From: Deuterostichococcus epilithicus
Taxonomy: Eukaryota > Chlorophyta > Trebouxiophyceae > Prasiolales > Stichococcaceae
Length of the DNA: 64,000 nt
Direction of reading: 5' to 3'
NCBI GenBank assembly: GCA_033439295.1
Contig: JAVTLE010000008.1
Span: 1,612,001 to 1,676,000 of the forward strand
Part shown: in pieces, positions 49,331 to 59,874 of the stretch
Position numbering within the stretch: position 1 is the first letter of the stretch
Layout of the letters: every line of letters starts with the position of its first letter
Made by a program: the position numbers and the translations under genes
Notes under the pieces: generated by a model
Seen by the model: only the letters and a program-made list of their open reading frames with translations
What the model was told of the DNA's origin: nothing
The model's database searches: none

Positions 49331-50624
49331 ATGGAAGAGCGAAGGCTCGATCGCCAGAGGCACTATCACTCGCAGATTTGGACGAAAGGTGCCCACGGCG
49401 GACCGTACCGCAAGGTGAGGTCGCCTGCACCTGACTAGTGCCGGATCGCCACGTCCAAGACATTTGATTCGCCGATGACCTGCGCTTTTTCCACTGAATT
49501 TCGACAGTGGAATGGTCTCACAGGCTGGAGGCACTACAGGATACGACGCGCTGCTGCAAGGGCCGGACGGGCGCGACAAGGCAGTGGAGCCAGGCTATGA
49601 GCGGCCGCAGGTCGGGCCAACCACCAATTTTGTGGGCAACCACATGACGCAGGGCGCCATCGACATGGTCCAGATGCAGCTTCAGCGGCAGAGGCCGCCA
49701 CTTCACGTACTGTTGGCTGACGCCTGCACGGGGCGCCTGGCAGCTGCGGTGCCAGGGGCGCAAGAGGACACTGCCAGGTGAGGTGTGAAAGCTCATCAAC
49801 CTATACAATGCCAGTTCCACAATACGCACTTTCTGCAAGGCTGAGATTTGCAACATGATATTGCTACCTGTATTCCCAGGCCGCCAGCTGTGCATGCGGG
49901 CGGGCCAGCAGATCTTGCCGCGCTGCGGAGCTCGCTGCGGCGGCAGCGGCAGCAGGGCACGGGACCTTCGATGCCGGTGCTGATGGCGGATGCTGGCGGA
50001 AAGATGCCGGCGAGAAGTTCAGAGGAAGATGCCCCATATGCGAATAACGGCGCCACCATCCAGGTTGGCAGTTTTGACCATCTCACTGATGACTGCCGGT
50101 GTCACAGCAGCCGCCCGACATTCGACTGGCCAGACTTACCGAGCTCCTGCCGATGAAGCGGGTGCCTGCGAAGGCTGCAATGACAGCAGTGTGCTCCTGC
50201 GCAGGCGACGTCAGGGCAGGCACAGGAGTGCATGTGCCGGGGCGATTTTGCAGTGGCAGCCAAACTGTACTCGAGGGCGCTGCAGCTGCTGGCGGCTGCG
50301 GAAAATGTACAGGAGCCGGCAGGCCTTCCTGAGCAGCCCGCGGCGCGCGCGACGGCGCCACTTCTGCTGCAAAGGGCAGCATGCCAGCGAGAGGTGGGTG
50401 ACCTTGCCGCCGTCATTGCAGACTGCACGGCGGCGCTCGCTGCCGCAGCATCCAAGGAGGCAGCCGCCGAGGCGCTGCTCATGCGGGCACTCGCACACGA
50501 GGCGACAGAGAAGTACTCGCTCGGAATTAATGACTGCGGTGCCGTGTTGGACCTGGAAGCTGGGAATGGAAGGGCGAGGGAGGCGCTGCGGCGCATGAAG
50601 GCTGCCCTTGCACAGGGCTTGTAG
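49331..50624 (+). CDS. TPR-repeat protein
   Basis: Four exons keep frame: 49331-49414, 49524-49777, 49880-50063 and 50226-50624, giving 306 aa. The C-terminal exon shows tetratricopeptide helices: GDFAVAAKLYSRALQLL, LLLQRAACQREVGDLAAVIAD, ALLMRALAHEATEKYSLGIND and a capping ALRRMKAALAQG. This is the pattern of co-chaperone-type TPRs. The N-terminal half is less ordered, with EERRLDRQRHYHSQIW and TTNFVGNHMTQGAIDMVQMQ, and was not matched to a family. The start at 49331 was chosen because exon 1 to exon 2 stays in frame; an ATG at 49512 is an alternative if exon 1 is untranslated. The partner is unknown. Confidence 0.8.
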
Positions 50625-50786
50625 TTGAGCTGTGAGGATGTGGTGATGCAGACTGCGGATGTGTGTGGGATGCACAGCGCTACAAATCTGGCAGTGTTCC
50701 CCTGACGCTCTCAACAAAGTGTATAATAATTCAGATTCATCGTCCAGCTGCGCCCAGGCCGTACTTGTGAAAACTGCCTACATGCG

Positions 50787-53700
50787 CTACAGCACTTGTG
50801 GCGAGAACCCTAGTTGGACGCCGTGCTTTGGCCGGTCCGTGGCCTGCACGGAGACCACCCTGCAGAAATTGATTTCCAGGTTGCCCACCTGCTGGATGGG
50901 CAACACCACCCCTACACCCTGCACGCACGCACACAAGGTCGCGTCACCGCCGGGCTTCATGCATAAGGTCGGCAAAAATATACGCCTCACATTCAAATGC
51001 AGCTCGAAGCATGCAGCGATGCCGGACGCAGCGCCCATGCAACACACACGCTGCCTGCTTCAGCCTGAATGACGCGCAGCTGCTGAGAGGTGGTCAACAC
51101 CCTGAACCCTGCAGCTGCCAGTGCTCACCGCTGAGACACGGAAGTCGCGGAAGAAGCGTCGCACGCTCTCCTGCAGCCGCACGCCCGGCGCGCCGGCCAG
51201 CAGCGCCGTGTTGCCGGCGTCCACAAAGGCGTGGCCCCGGATACCGACCTGGAGTGACAATGGAAAGGAGCCGCTCGGTCATCAGTCCGTTTGCCTCCAG
51301 CAGCTGTTCTGTGCGCTCTCACCAGATGTGCACCCTCATCAGAAGGCCCCGCAGGACTGCGCGCCAGGTCTTTGCGACAGCCTGCGGCAGAGCGTCCTTT
51401 TCTTCATGCCAGGGGATGCCGCTGGCTGTCCCCACCTTGCTGGCGGCCTCGAATGGCAGCGGGAAGTTGAAGGCCGCCGTCAGTGATGTGTACAGGTCAC
51501 CGCCTAGGTAGTCGTGCCGCCGCGCGTCATCACCATCCTGCAGCGTCGGGCGCTGCTGGTTGTGTGGGCAACACACAACAGCACGACCTGCTCGGTGAAC
51601 CTCTACAAAGCATCCTCTGGCGCATGTGCAGCTGGTGGCTGCGATGCTTCAGGCGACACTGCGTCAGTGCAGGCCACTCTGGGTGGTGCTTGCAGCAGCG
51701 CGCGACCGACGCCTGCACAGCCCACAGGCGCATGGGTAATGCGCAGTGCAGGTTCCTGGCGCATGCACTGCATCTTCACGGACCTGGCCGGGCTGCACGC
51801 GGCGGGCGTCCACGGGGCCGAGGCTGTTTGCGTGAAAGCCGCGCAGGCTGCCTGCGCCGCCCAGGAAGAAGCGGTCGCTGATGGGCGTCTGGCGATCCCG
51901 GAAGCCCGGCCCCAGTGGCAGCATCACCCCCACGTCGGCACCTGGAGCGGAGATGGCCACAGTTGTCATGATGTTCCCACTCAGAAGACTATTCTGCCTG
52001 CCAAGTGCAGGATAGTGATGGGCGTCTGCTGCCCCTGGAAGCCCAGACCCAGCGGCATCCCCACGTCGGCGCCTGCAGTTCGCAAAGGGTTGCGCAAGCC
52101 CTTCCAGTGCAGGAGTCTGCCAGGTGCAAGCTTGTTGGGTCACATTGCTCATGGCGCTCATACCGCCAAACCACCCCTCAGGTGCGCTGCACGCAATAAT
52201 GCGAGCAACAACAGCTTCGTGTGGTGGCATTCGGCACGAGGATGAGCGTGCAGCGCCACGAGCCAGGGCAGGGAGAGGGACCCACTGAGGGAGAGGAAGG
52301 CGCTGGTGTCTGGCAGTGGCACCGTCATGAAGCCCTGCAATCGCTGCTTCACGAAGCGCAGCACACCGCTGCCCAGGCCCAGGCCCGCCACCTCCGTTGT
52401 GCTCCTGCGTGGCCGTCACAAGATGCTCGGGAAGGCTGCAGCCCAGGAAGGCTGCGATGCTTGCTTGTTGCATTGCCAGCGCCGCATCACTGCTTGCTAG
52501 TCTCATGTCGAGCCTGTGGTCCTGGTGCTGCGGTGCAAGCACTATTCCTGCAATGCTCCAAATATGTTGCAAGAAAGATGATTTGTTGCATCTCATCGCT
52601 CGAGAGGCTGACGCACAAAGCAGCAAGCAGATTCTGATGGAAGGAATCATGGCAGGATGAACGAGTCAGATCTCGCACCGCCAGGCGTTGCCGCCCCTGG
52701 ACACGAAGCCGGTCGGCCAGTGACTATGCCGGAAGGTGTAGACGACCGACGACTTCAGGGTGTGCCCGAAGTGCTGCTGCACCGCCTTTGAAGCACGGCG
52801 CGAGGGGTCTGTGATCGTGCGCCAGCCCAGCTCGTACGACACAGAATGCCTCAGGTCATCCCTGCGGGCACGACAGCATCAGTCAGCCGTGTGCTTTTTA
52901 ACCCGTACACCGAATCCGAAGCGTTGCTGGGGCCCCGCACTCCATTGTGGTCTGCAACAGACACATTCGACCACTGCAGCCAGCATCGGATCGACCATGT
53001 CACGCGCAAGGGCGAGCCCCCCGTGTCAGCACAGCCGCGCAGCACGCCCAGCATCTGCCTGTGAATGGGTAACTGGAATCCAGATCGAAGTCTTAGGACA
53101 TATAGGCGCGCACGTGGACAAGCAGAAGGCGGCGCCGCGCGTCCGCTGCACGAAGGAGGACGCCTCGAAGTTGCGGAACAGCTGGCTGATCCGCACGTCC
53201 GACAGCAGCGGCACATCTCCCAGGCGCGCCAGGCGCGGTTTGGACAGCGCCACGGAAAACTCGTTGCTGCCCTTGGTGCCGCGCTCCGCCACAAACTGCA
53301 GCTGCTCGGCAAAGCCCAGCGTGTTGCGCAGCGTCGCCTGCATCTCCACTGTGCCTGCATGGCGCGGAGTCTGTTGAAACTCGGAAACAGTCATGTCTCC
53401 GACTAGCAGGTAGCTCAGATGTGCGTGACGAGCCACGATGCAGTGAAAGGGCATGCATGTAAATACTGGAGCGGCAGACGGGGTTTCGCAAATCAGCGAC
53501 ATACAGGCATGGGGCGGCGTGTCTGGCAGCTGGCATATATCAAAATAAGAAAGGCGGCGGCTGATGGCGGTGGCTGCTCAGCACCTTCGTTCGATTGGAA
53601 GTAGGTGCCGCCCTTGACGTGGAACCGCTGCTTCTCCTTACACCGCACCACCACGTCGCACTTGCCGGGCCGGCCCTGTGCACACCGGTGTGTCCATGAC

Positions 53701-54232
53701 ATCACCGTCTGCTGCCAGCGCTGCTGCATTTGGCGTCCTCGCGGCGCCGTGCTGGCACCACGAGCATAGCAAAGAGGGCTGTTCAGCAGATGCACAATGA
53801 TTGCAGTACGGCAGGAGAAACACCTGCTGATTGGCCTCAATGGACAGGTCAACATTGTCAAAGATGTCCAGGTCCATGAGCGCCTCATGCACGTCCTCAA
53901 GGGCATCCCGTATCTCGTCGACATTCTGCGCGCCCTGCACCGCCTGAAACTCGCTCTGGATGACCGACGCCCGCGTCCGCTCCAGACCCTGCATGCAGCG
54001 AATGAGCATGCGTCAGACGAGCCGGCTTGAGACGTGTGCCGCATCGAGGTATCTGCACATCGATCTTCGAGGTATCTGCACATCGATCGACTTTGCGGCC
54101 TCTCACCGCGATGTAGATCCGGTCCACGCTCAGCGGCTGCGATCTGCTCGTGGGATCCAGAAGATCCAGGTGATCCTCAGGAAGGTCAGGCTCCGCCAGG
54201 TGCGCATCAAACTCACCCGCTGCATCGCCCAT
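50787..54232 (-). CDS. SAM50: SAM50 / Omp85-family outer membrane beta-barrel
   Basis: Core of the mitochondrial sorting and assembly machinery that inserts beta-barrels. Phase-matched exons: 54232-54107, 53988-53824, 53675-53585, 53354-53114 and one from 52861, followed by several more to the stop at 50787. The POTRA domain has ASVIQSEFQAVQGAQNVDEI and LDIFDNVDLSIEANQQ. The barrel begins with KGGTYFQSNEG and TLGFAEQLQFVAERGTKG, then HSVSYELGWRTITDPSRRA with ASKAVQQHFGHTLKSS, very close to SAM50. SLRGFHANSLGP carries the RGF motif of barrel loop 6. GIRGHAFVDAGNTALL and a last strand ending HGVQLGFSPQVL close the barrel. One POTRA fits SAM50 rather than plastid TOC75, which has three. A diverged intronic copy of one barrel exon lies at about 52071-52013. 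Confidence 0.93.
51877..52071 (-). repeat. Intronic copy of a SAM50 exon start
   Basis: The exon segment GADVGVMLPLGPGFRDRQTP (about 51943-51877) has a diverged copy at about 52071-52013, upstream in the intron. The copy reads GADVGMPLGLGFQGQQTPI and keeps a CTGCAG acceptor. The offset is about 130 bases. The copy runs into a stop after about 35 codons. Confidence 0.85.
54044..54087. repeat. 23-base tandem duplication in SAM50 intron 1
   Basis: The 21-base unit starting TCGAGGTATCTGCACATC occurs at 54044-54064 and 54067-54087, with perfect identity. Confidence 0.95.
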
Positions 54233-54748
54233 GACTCAAACAGCGATCGGTACCAATGACGTCGGTCACCTATTGATCCAACCAGCCTTTCCCAACACAC
54301 TCTCGCAGCGAATTGAAGCTGAAGGCAGTCCTTCCGACACCAAATCTCAACTGGTGTGCACTCAAGTCCTCTGCGGCTGGCCTAGCTCGATGCAATGATC
54401 GCTTGAGATTCCCGACTAGTTAAAATGCAAACTGATGTGAAATATGGCGGTTGGTCAGCTTGCCAGGCCCATTGTGATCATGCGAACAGGCCAGCTGCTT
54501 CCTCTGCTGCCCACTGAACCCAAGCTCGCGTGCTCCACAGGCCGAAGGGCGAAGCCAGAGCGACGAATTGCACTTTCAGAGCCACTGCAAAGCACTCGCA
54601 GGTCGTTCCGTGCTGCGGAGGCCAGCTGCAAAGAGTAGCACAGTTGCTGAATGCAGCGGCGCCGCATCCCTCCTTTAGTGCTTTTCTCGGCAGAGGTCAG
54701 GCTCTGAAACATCAGCAGAACCCCACACGTATTCGACCTTGATCAGCC
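54233..54748. promoter_or_regulatory. Shared upstream region of SAM50 and the Shg1-like gene
   Basis: 516 bases between divergent start codons. It should hold both promoters. No specific element was recognised. Confidence 0.45.
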
Positions 54749-55472
54749 ATGAATCGACAACAGCAAGATGATGATGAGGCGGTGTTGACGCGCATCATGG
54801 CGGACGGGACATTTGACACGCTGCGACACAAGCTCCTTGACGAGCTGCGGAACGACGTAAGCTTGTCTCAGGAGATGGATCGACTGCTGCAGCAATATGC
54901 CGAGTGTCTCAATACAGGTGCTGTGTGCAGCACAACGTGCCTGTGCGCTGCAAAACTCGCACTGACTGTCCAATTCATTCCCTGGGTGCAGCCGGACCTG
55001 CAGCAATTTGTGGAGGACCGAATACGCAACAGCAGCCGGCTGGACAAGGCGGCCTACAGCGGTGCAGACGAGAAGCAGCTGTTCGAGGAGCTGCGCCATG
55101 ACACAGAACTGGAGTGAGTGCCAGGGTCATTCACTTGCTTGCGGGGAGGGCAGCAGCATGGCACAAAACTGCTGCTGGCCCGTGCATGCTAGATTATTTA
55201 GCGCAGCATCGTGGCGGCTAAGAACGTCAAAAGGGCAGCTGGATGCAAATCGAGCCTTCTGACACCTCTTTGACCCAAGGGCACTGTCTCCCTGCAGACA
55301 GGCCGTGACAGAGCGAATGCTTAGAAAGGTGTGGGAAAGCACCAGCAGCGAGCACTCGGCGGTCGCCGCGGCAATCACGACGAGCACCCACGAGACGCTG
55401 TGTGCAATATACGAGGAGCGTGAACACGGCGGCCAGCAGGGTAGCGCGTCACAAGGACAACCCCGGCAGTGA
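54749..55472 (+). CDS. Small helical protein, possibly Shg1/BOD1-like
   Basis: Two exons keep frame: 54749-55113 and 55298-55472, giving 179 aa. It is hydrophilic and helical throughout. The stretch ADGTFDTLRHKLLDELRND resembles the start of the Shg1/BOD1 domain (a Set1/COMPASS component), and later helices ERMLRKVWESTSSEH fit its second half. The middle segment GAVCSTTCLCAAKLALTVQ differs in composition from the rest and may be an unspliced in-frame intron (about 54910-54990), although no clean phase-preserving splice pair was found. Family assignment is tentative; chromatin function is only an inference. Confidence 0.5.
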
Positions 55473-55778
55473 GCAAACAGAGAGAAGTAATGGGTGGGCA
55501 GCAGACATGCGTCTTGCTGTTGTGCTGGTGAGGCTTTGCATGTTGTTGCCTGGTACTAGTCTTGCACTTGTCAGGATTATTCAACCTCAAACAACGAAGT
55601 CAAATTGCCAAAAACTGCTGTGACGCTACTGGGAGAGGCCAAGCCCATGTACCTACTTGCTATGCTCCACATCGTCAATGGAAGTGTGCAGCGGGCCTTC
55701 TGAGGCTCGCTAATCGACCTCAGGTCGATAGTGGCAGACCCAAAAGTAATCAGCTCGCGTTTGCATTGCAGGCTGTCA

Positions 55779-56796
55779 TCATGCGGCCTCGATCGGGTGG
55801 CCGCTCTTGTGCTCCGGCCTCTTGAAGATCTGCAGACCAGCAGACGGTCTAAGGGCAGCACATTGGGGGCGCATGCCAGCAGGTTTGCACCAACACACGA
55901 AAGCATCAGAGATCTACAGCAACCGCTGACCTTCCGGATATGGCCTTCGAGCGCCTTCACAGGGTTCTGCTTGTGTGATTTGCTGTGCTTCTCAGCAAAG
56001 TCAGGCGCCGTGTTGATGTACTGCATGAGAAAAGTGCCCATCGAATATTAGTCAGCCTGGCATCCGCGAGTAGTTGTGCTGTTAACTGCTCGAAATGGGA
56101 ACTTCGAAGTCGACCCCCAGATCCTACGTGCACTCAGGCAGGCTTAGCCTAGTCAGAGTAGCAATGCTGAAGTGTGCAGCAGGGAATGCATGCTGCACTC
56201 ACCTCCGCGCCAATCCCTGCGGCACAGCCACGCACAAAGTGACATGAGAATCGAGCTTGCAGCAGCTTTCCGCAGATAATTGGAGTCGCTTGTGACATCC
56301 GCAAACGATTGGAGTCGCTTGTGACATGTCAAAATGACAGTGCATCCCAGTTCATCCAGTCGGTGCAAGAGCCGCAGAGGGTCAGCTCAGCAACGGAGAG
56401 CACCTGCCATGTAACCCCAGCCGAGGCCCACGCCAATACCGGCACCGGCTCCTTCAAAAAGGAAGCGAAGGCAATGTCCGCGTTGGGCATCGATATGTGC
56501 ATCCTTGCCATGCTACACCGCTGGCATGCTTGGCATGCGGGCATGCGCACCAATGCCGATCGGGAAGCCCTTCGGACCAAAGCCGGCTCCGATACCGAAT
56601 CCAAAGATCAGGCCCACTCCTGCAATGTAGGAAGACGACGTCCCTTGCCTGTCGGGGCTTCCACTCGACAGCATAGCCCTGGTAGTGGTGACGCCGACGC
56701 ATGTGCAGCGCCACAATGAAGGCAATCCCGCAATCGCAGAGAGGCAGAGACGTCACCTGCACCGGCGCCTCGCCCAACGAATCTCCTAGCTCCCAT
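55779..56796 (-). CDS. Short glycine-rich, likely membrane-associated protein
   Basis: Six small exons keep frame: 56796-56757, 56619-56551, 56451-56404, 56255-56203, 56020-55931 and 55829-55779, giving 116 aa. The N-terminal ~60 residues form two Gly-zipper-like hydrophobic segments, GVGLIFGFGIGAGFG and GAGAGIGVGLGWGYMAG. A Cys-containing link (CHFVRGCAAGIGAE) follows, then a hydrophilic basic tail with INTAPDFAEKHSKSHKQ and ending PEHKSGHPIEAA. The pattern recalls the plant cadmium-induced protein AS8 family, but that match is from memory and weak. All five junctions are phase-consistent, which makes a real gene likely despite its size. Function is unknown. Confidence 0.65.
56279..56327. 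repeat. Two-copy 29-base-period repeat in an intron
   Basis: The 20 bases starting ATTGGAGTCGCTTGTGAC occur at 56279-56298 and 56308-56327, within intron 3 of the glycine-rich protein gene. Confidence 0.95.
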
Positions 56797-57303
56797 CACG
56801 ATACAAGTATCACGTTCGCTTACACTGTGAAGCCATGGTCGTGACAACGACAAGTGATCACCCAGGTGCCTAGCCTTGCGGTGGACACGCTGCGATTTTG
56901 CACTAGGCTTTCTTGTAGCACCAGGAAACTGCGCAAGCGATAGAAACGTGAAGTGCAAACACAAAGTCCTGTGCATCTGCCATCTGCAGATCGTGACGGA
57001 GATCCCAAATGCAGCCCAGCCAGCCGCGCAAACAGGCGCAAAAAGCTGTTCACACTGCCAGCTTGCTTGCATGATCACCCGCATCTCAGGCTTGCACTCG
57101 TCCTCGCCGTTGCTTAGGCGTTGCGCTTGGTAGTGCTTCGCTCACTTCAGGCACGACGCAGAAAAGCATCAAATACTCAGGCCACGTCCATCACGCTGGA
57201 ATAAGAACAAGCTATCTGCCCATTCCAGTCAGCTTGACTGCCGTTGTAATCTGCTGCCTTCACGCAAGAGCTAACTGCCGCGTGACGCTTGGCGGCGGAC
57301 GCC
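56797..57303. promoter_or_regulatory. Shared upstream region of Gly-rich protein and RPB11
   Basis: 507 bases between divergent start codons; both promoters must lie here. No motif was recognised. Confidence 0.45.
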
Positions 57304-58190
57304 ATGGCGAATGCGCCGGATCGATATGAGCGTTTTGTGGTGCCAGAGGGCGTTGAAAAGTGCGTGAAACCCATGATACATGTTCATGCAGACTTGCTGC
57401 CAAGCGTGCATCTCACCAGAGACATTTCGCCGGTGTCACGCGGATGCCCTGCCGCAGGATCTCAGTGGAGAAGGATACGAAGGTTGCAAACGCAGCAAAG
57501 TTCACGCTTCAGCGAGAGGACCACACGATTGGCAACCTCGTGCGCATGTGAGTCACCGCGTCTACCGGTGCATTGCTGCAATTAAGATGTAGCCTGGCCG
57601 ATTGCGATGCGGCCAATGATGCCCCTTCCCTCGTGCCTGCAGGCAGCTGCATAGAGACAAGCAGGTCATGTTCGCTGGCTACCAAATACCCCATCCGCTG
57701 GAGCACAGGCTCGTGGTGAAGGTGGGGAGCGTAATTCTGCGGTGTGCCAGTGTCGATGACTCGCGCAGGCACCCGGAAATGTGCACACCAGCTGGGATTC
57801 GGCCAGGCATTAAAGCTGTGGTTGATCTGGCCTGGAAAATTCCACTTGTATATCTAAGTCCTGCCTCCTGACCTCAGTTGCGGTCATGACATGCTCGCAT
57901 CAGGTACAAACCAACGGAAAGAAGACGCCGGTGGCAGCGGTGGAGGGAGCGCTGACGGCACTGACGGAGGAGTGTGCAGACATCCAAGCGCAGTTCAGGG
58001 TGCGGCGCTCCGTGCCGGCGCTTGATGAACAGCCTGGTGCATCCCGTGGACTCGTCCCACCATGCATGCCTTCGCCGTGGCTCACAACTGCAACGTCGGC
58101 ATGATCTGTTTCGCACGTATTGGGATGTAGGCATTGGGACTGTGACCGCAGGCCCAGGTGGACGCCAAGACGGGCGGCTTCCAGTTCTGA
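57304..58190 (+). CDS. RPB11: RNA polymerase II subunit RPB11
   Basis: Forms the RPB3-RPB11 heterodimer that nucleates RNA polymerase II assembly. Five exons keep frame: 57304-57359, 57458-57547, 57643-57721, 57904-57999 and 58152-58190, giving 119 aa, the usual length. It starts [16 protein letters not shown] and continues with [19 protein letters not shown], then [20 protein letters not shown] and [16 protein letters not shown], the dimerisation fold shared with archaeal RpoL and alpha subunits. The C-terminal helix [16 protein letters not shown] is followed by DAKTGGFQF. The N-terminal sequence is that of RPB11 rather than RPC19, the Pol I/III paralogue. Confidence 0.97.
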
Positions 58191-58903
58191 CTGTGGGCTG
58201 GCGGCATTGTGCCAGCGGAGCTGTATTTCAATCTGGAAACCGGGGAGGTCAGTCGGCGTGAGTGCGAGTGTAGACTGAGAGGACGGCATGCACGTAACTG
58301 GAATGGAATTTGCCGTTGTCCACGAGGGCGGTTGTTGCGGCCACAAGGCCGGAGTGATGCGATCTGCCTCAAGGTGACGTACCCATAAACGAGTCTTCTT
58401 TGCAGCTTTGAGGGTTCATGTCAAAGTCCACTTTAGCGCGACCTGCATCAGGCCTGCATTCAGAGCTGGAGGGTTCGGGGGGCAGTTGGGCTAAAACCCT
58501 TGGCTGCTGCTTACGTAGTCCAGTGGAAGACTCTAGAGAACGCTCAGAAAATGCAATTCCCGGCGTCGACTCAGCTTGAACCCTACCACTGATCCTCCAC
58601 ACCAGCCACAGTTTGCACGTCCGCCCGTCTGCCGTGCCAGCGCCCTGCTACTCACCGCTGCACCTCTTCGTCTCGCTAGCAAATATCTCAGCCTGCCAGC
58701 AGCAACTCGTCCTCGACGCGGCCGCGGCCCTACTTCTACGACAAAAGTGACCTTTTGACGGCTAGCTCCCTTCACGGGCCAGCCCCCGCCTCCCGCCGCA
58801 ACGCAACCCAGCCCGTTCACAGCCAGCCCTTTCCGGCTCGCAGTGCACCCGTCAGAGCACAGTCACAGCCCGCGGCGGGCACACTCTTTCACTTGCGCGG
58901 CGG
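58191..58903. other. Intergenic region
   Basis: About 710 bases between RPB11 and the next plus-strand gene. It contains the RPB11 3' UTR and presumably a promoter. No gene or motif was recognised. Confidence 0.45.
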
Positions 58904-59874
58904 ATGGCGAAGATGGGGCTGCTGAGGATGGCGCTGAGCGAGGCGGGCTCGCAGGCGTCGCAGCCGTCGTCGCACGGCCCTCTGGGCGCAGACTTCAGCC
59001 GACGCAGCCCACAGCTTCGCAGGTACAGCTCCTACGGGGCAACTTTACCTGCGTGTTGTGGCTTGTAACCGTGGCAGCTTCCCGCTGGGGTCCGTCTGTC
59101 CGCTCGCATCGCAGAGCGGGCTTGCAGCGCCCTGCTGCTTTGTACTGATTCCGCTTGTACACGCGCTCTTGCACGCCCGCGCGTCAAGCCCGCGGGTTTG
59201 AGAAGGCGTTGACCGGGATGTGGTGTCACCAGTCTGCACTTTGCCTGCGCCAGCGTGGTCGCCTGCAGCGGCCCCCCCTCCGTCGCTCTTGCGTATTTGC
59301 AGCTGATTTTGCCGTTGCCAGGTGCATCGCTGCTGCTTGCTGGCCGAGCCAGCTGGGCCGCTGACGTGGTTGACTTGCGGTCTGCGGCTGATTGCCTTCG
59401 ACGTATCTGGCGGCGGTCCCCAACGGCGACCCTCATCGGTTTGTGCTTTACGCGCAGGCTGGTTTCTCATGACGAGCAGGATTTCTAATTGAACAAACGA
59501 CTTGGCTGGCTTGCCCGACACACCAGTCACTGGAATGCTCACACAACTGCTCGATGCCCTGCAGCGGCAAGGAGGCCCTGCAGCTGTGCGCCGCGGTGCC
59601 CATTGCCGCGGAGATCCAGGCCATCCTGAAGGGGAGCCGGCACCTGGCAGCGGAGCCAGCAGACTCGAAGTCGTGCATCTTCGGCTGCAGCCCGCCGCCG
59701 CGTGACTGCACCAACGCCCTCGTCCGGGACAGCAGCTTCTCCTCCATGCGCGGGGCGCGCCCGGCGCAAGGCGCTTCCGCCGGTTCATGTTCTACGTTCT
59801 ACCGCTCTGACAGCATCGACGGCTACCCGCTCTCCTGTATCAGCCCGGCCGCATCGGCCTACAGCACTGCCTGA
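58904..59874 (+). CDS. Unrecognised two-exon protein
   Basis: Exons 58904-59022 and 59565-59874 join in phase 2 to give 142 aa. Family not recognised. The start MAKMGLLRMALSEAG is followed by a Ser-rich segment. Exon 2 begins SGKEALQLCAAVPIAAEIQ, a possible amphipathic helix, and then has a Cys/Pro-rich stretch KSCIFGCSPPPRDCTNALV and RDSSFSSM, which looks like a short conserved motif. The C-terminus is Ser/Tyr-rich (FYRSDSIDGYPLS). The 542-base intron is the longest of the phase-checked ones here. The model rests on splice phase and composition only. Confidence 0.5.
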
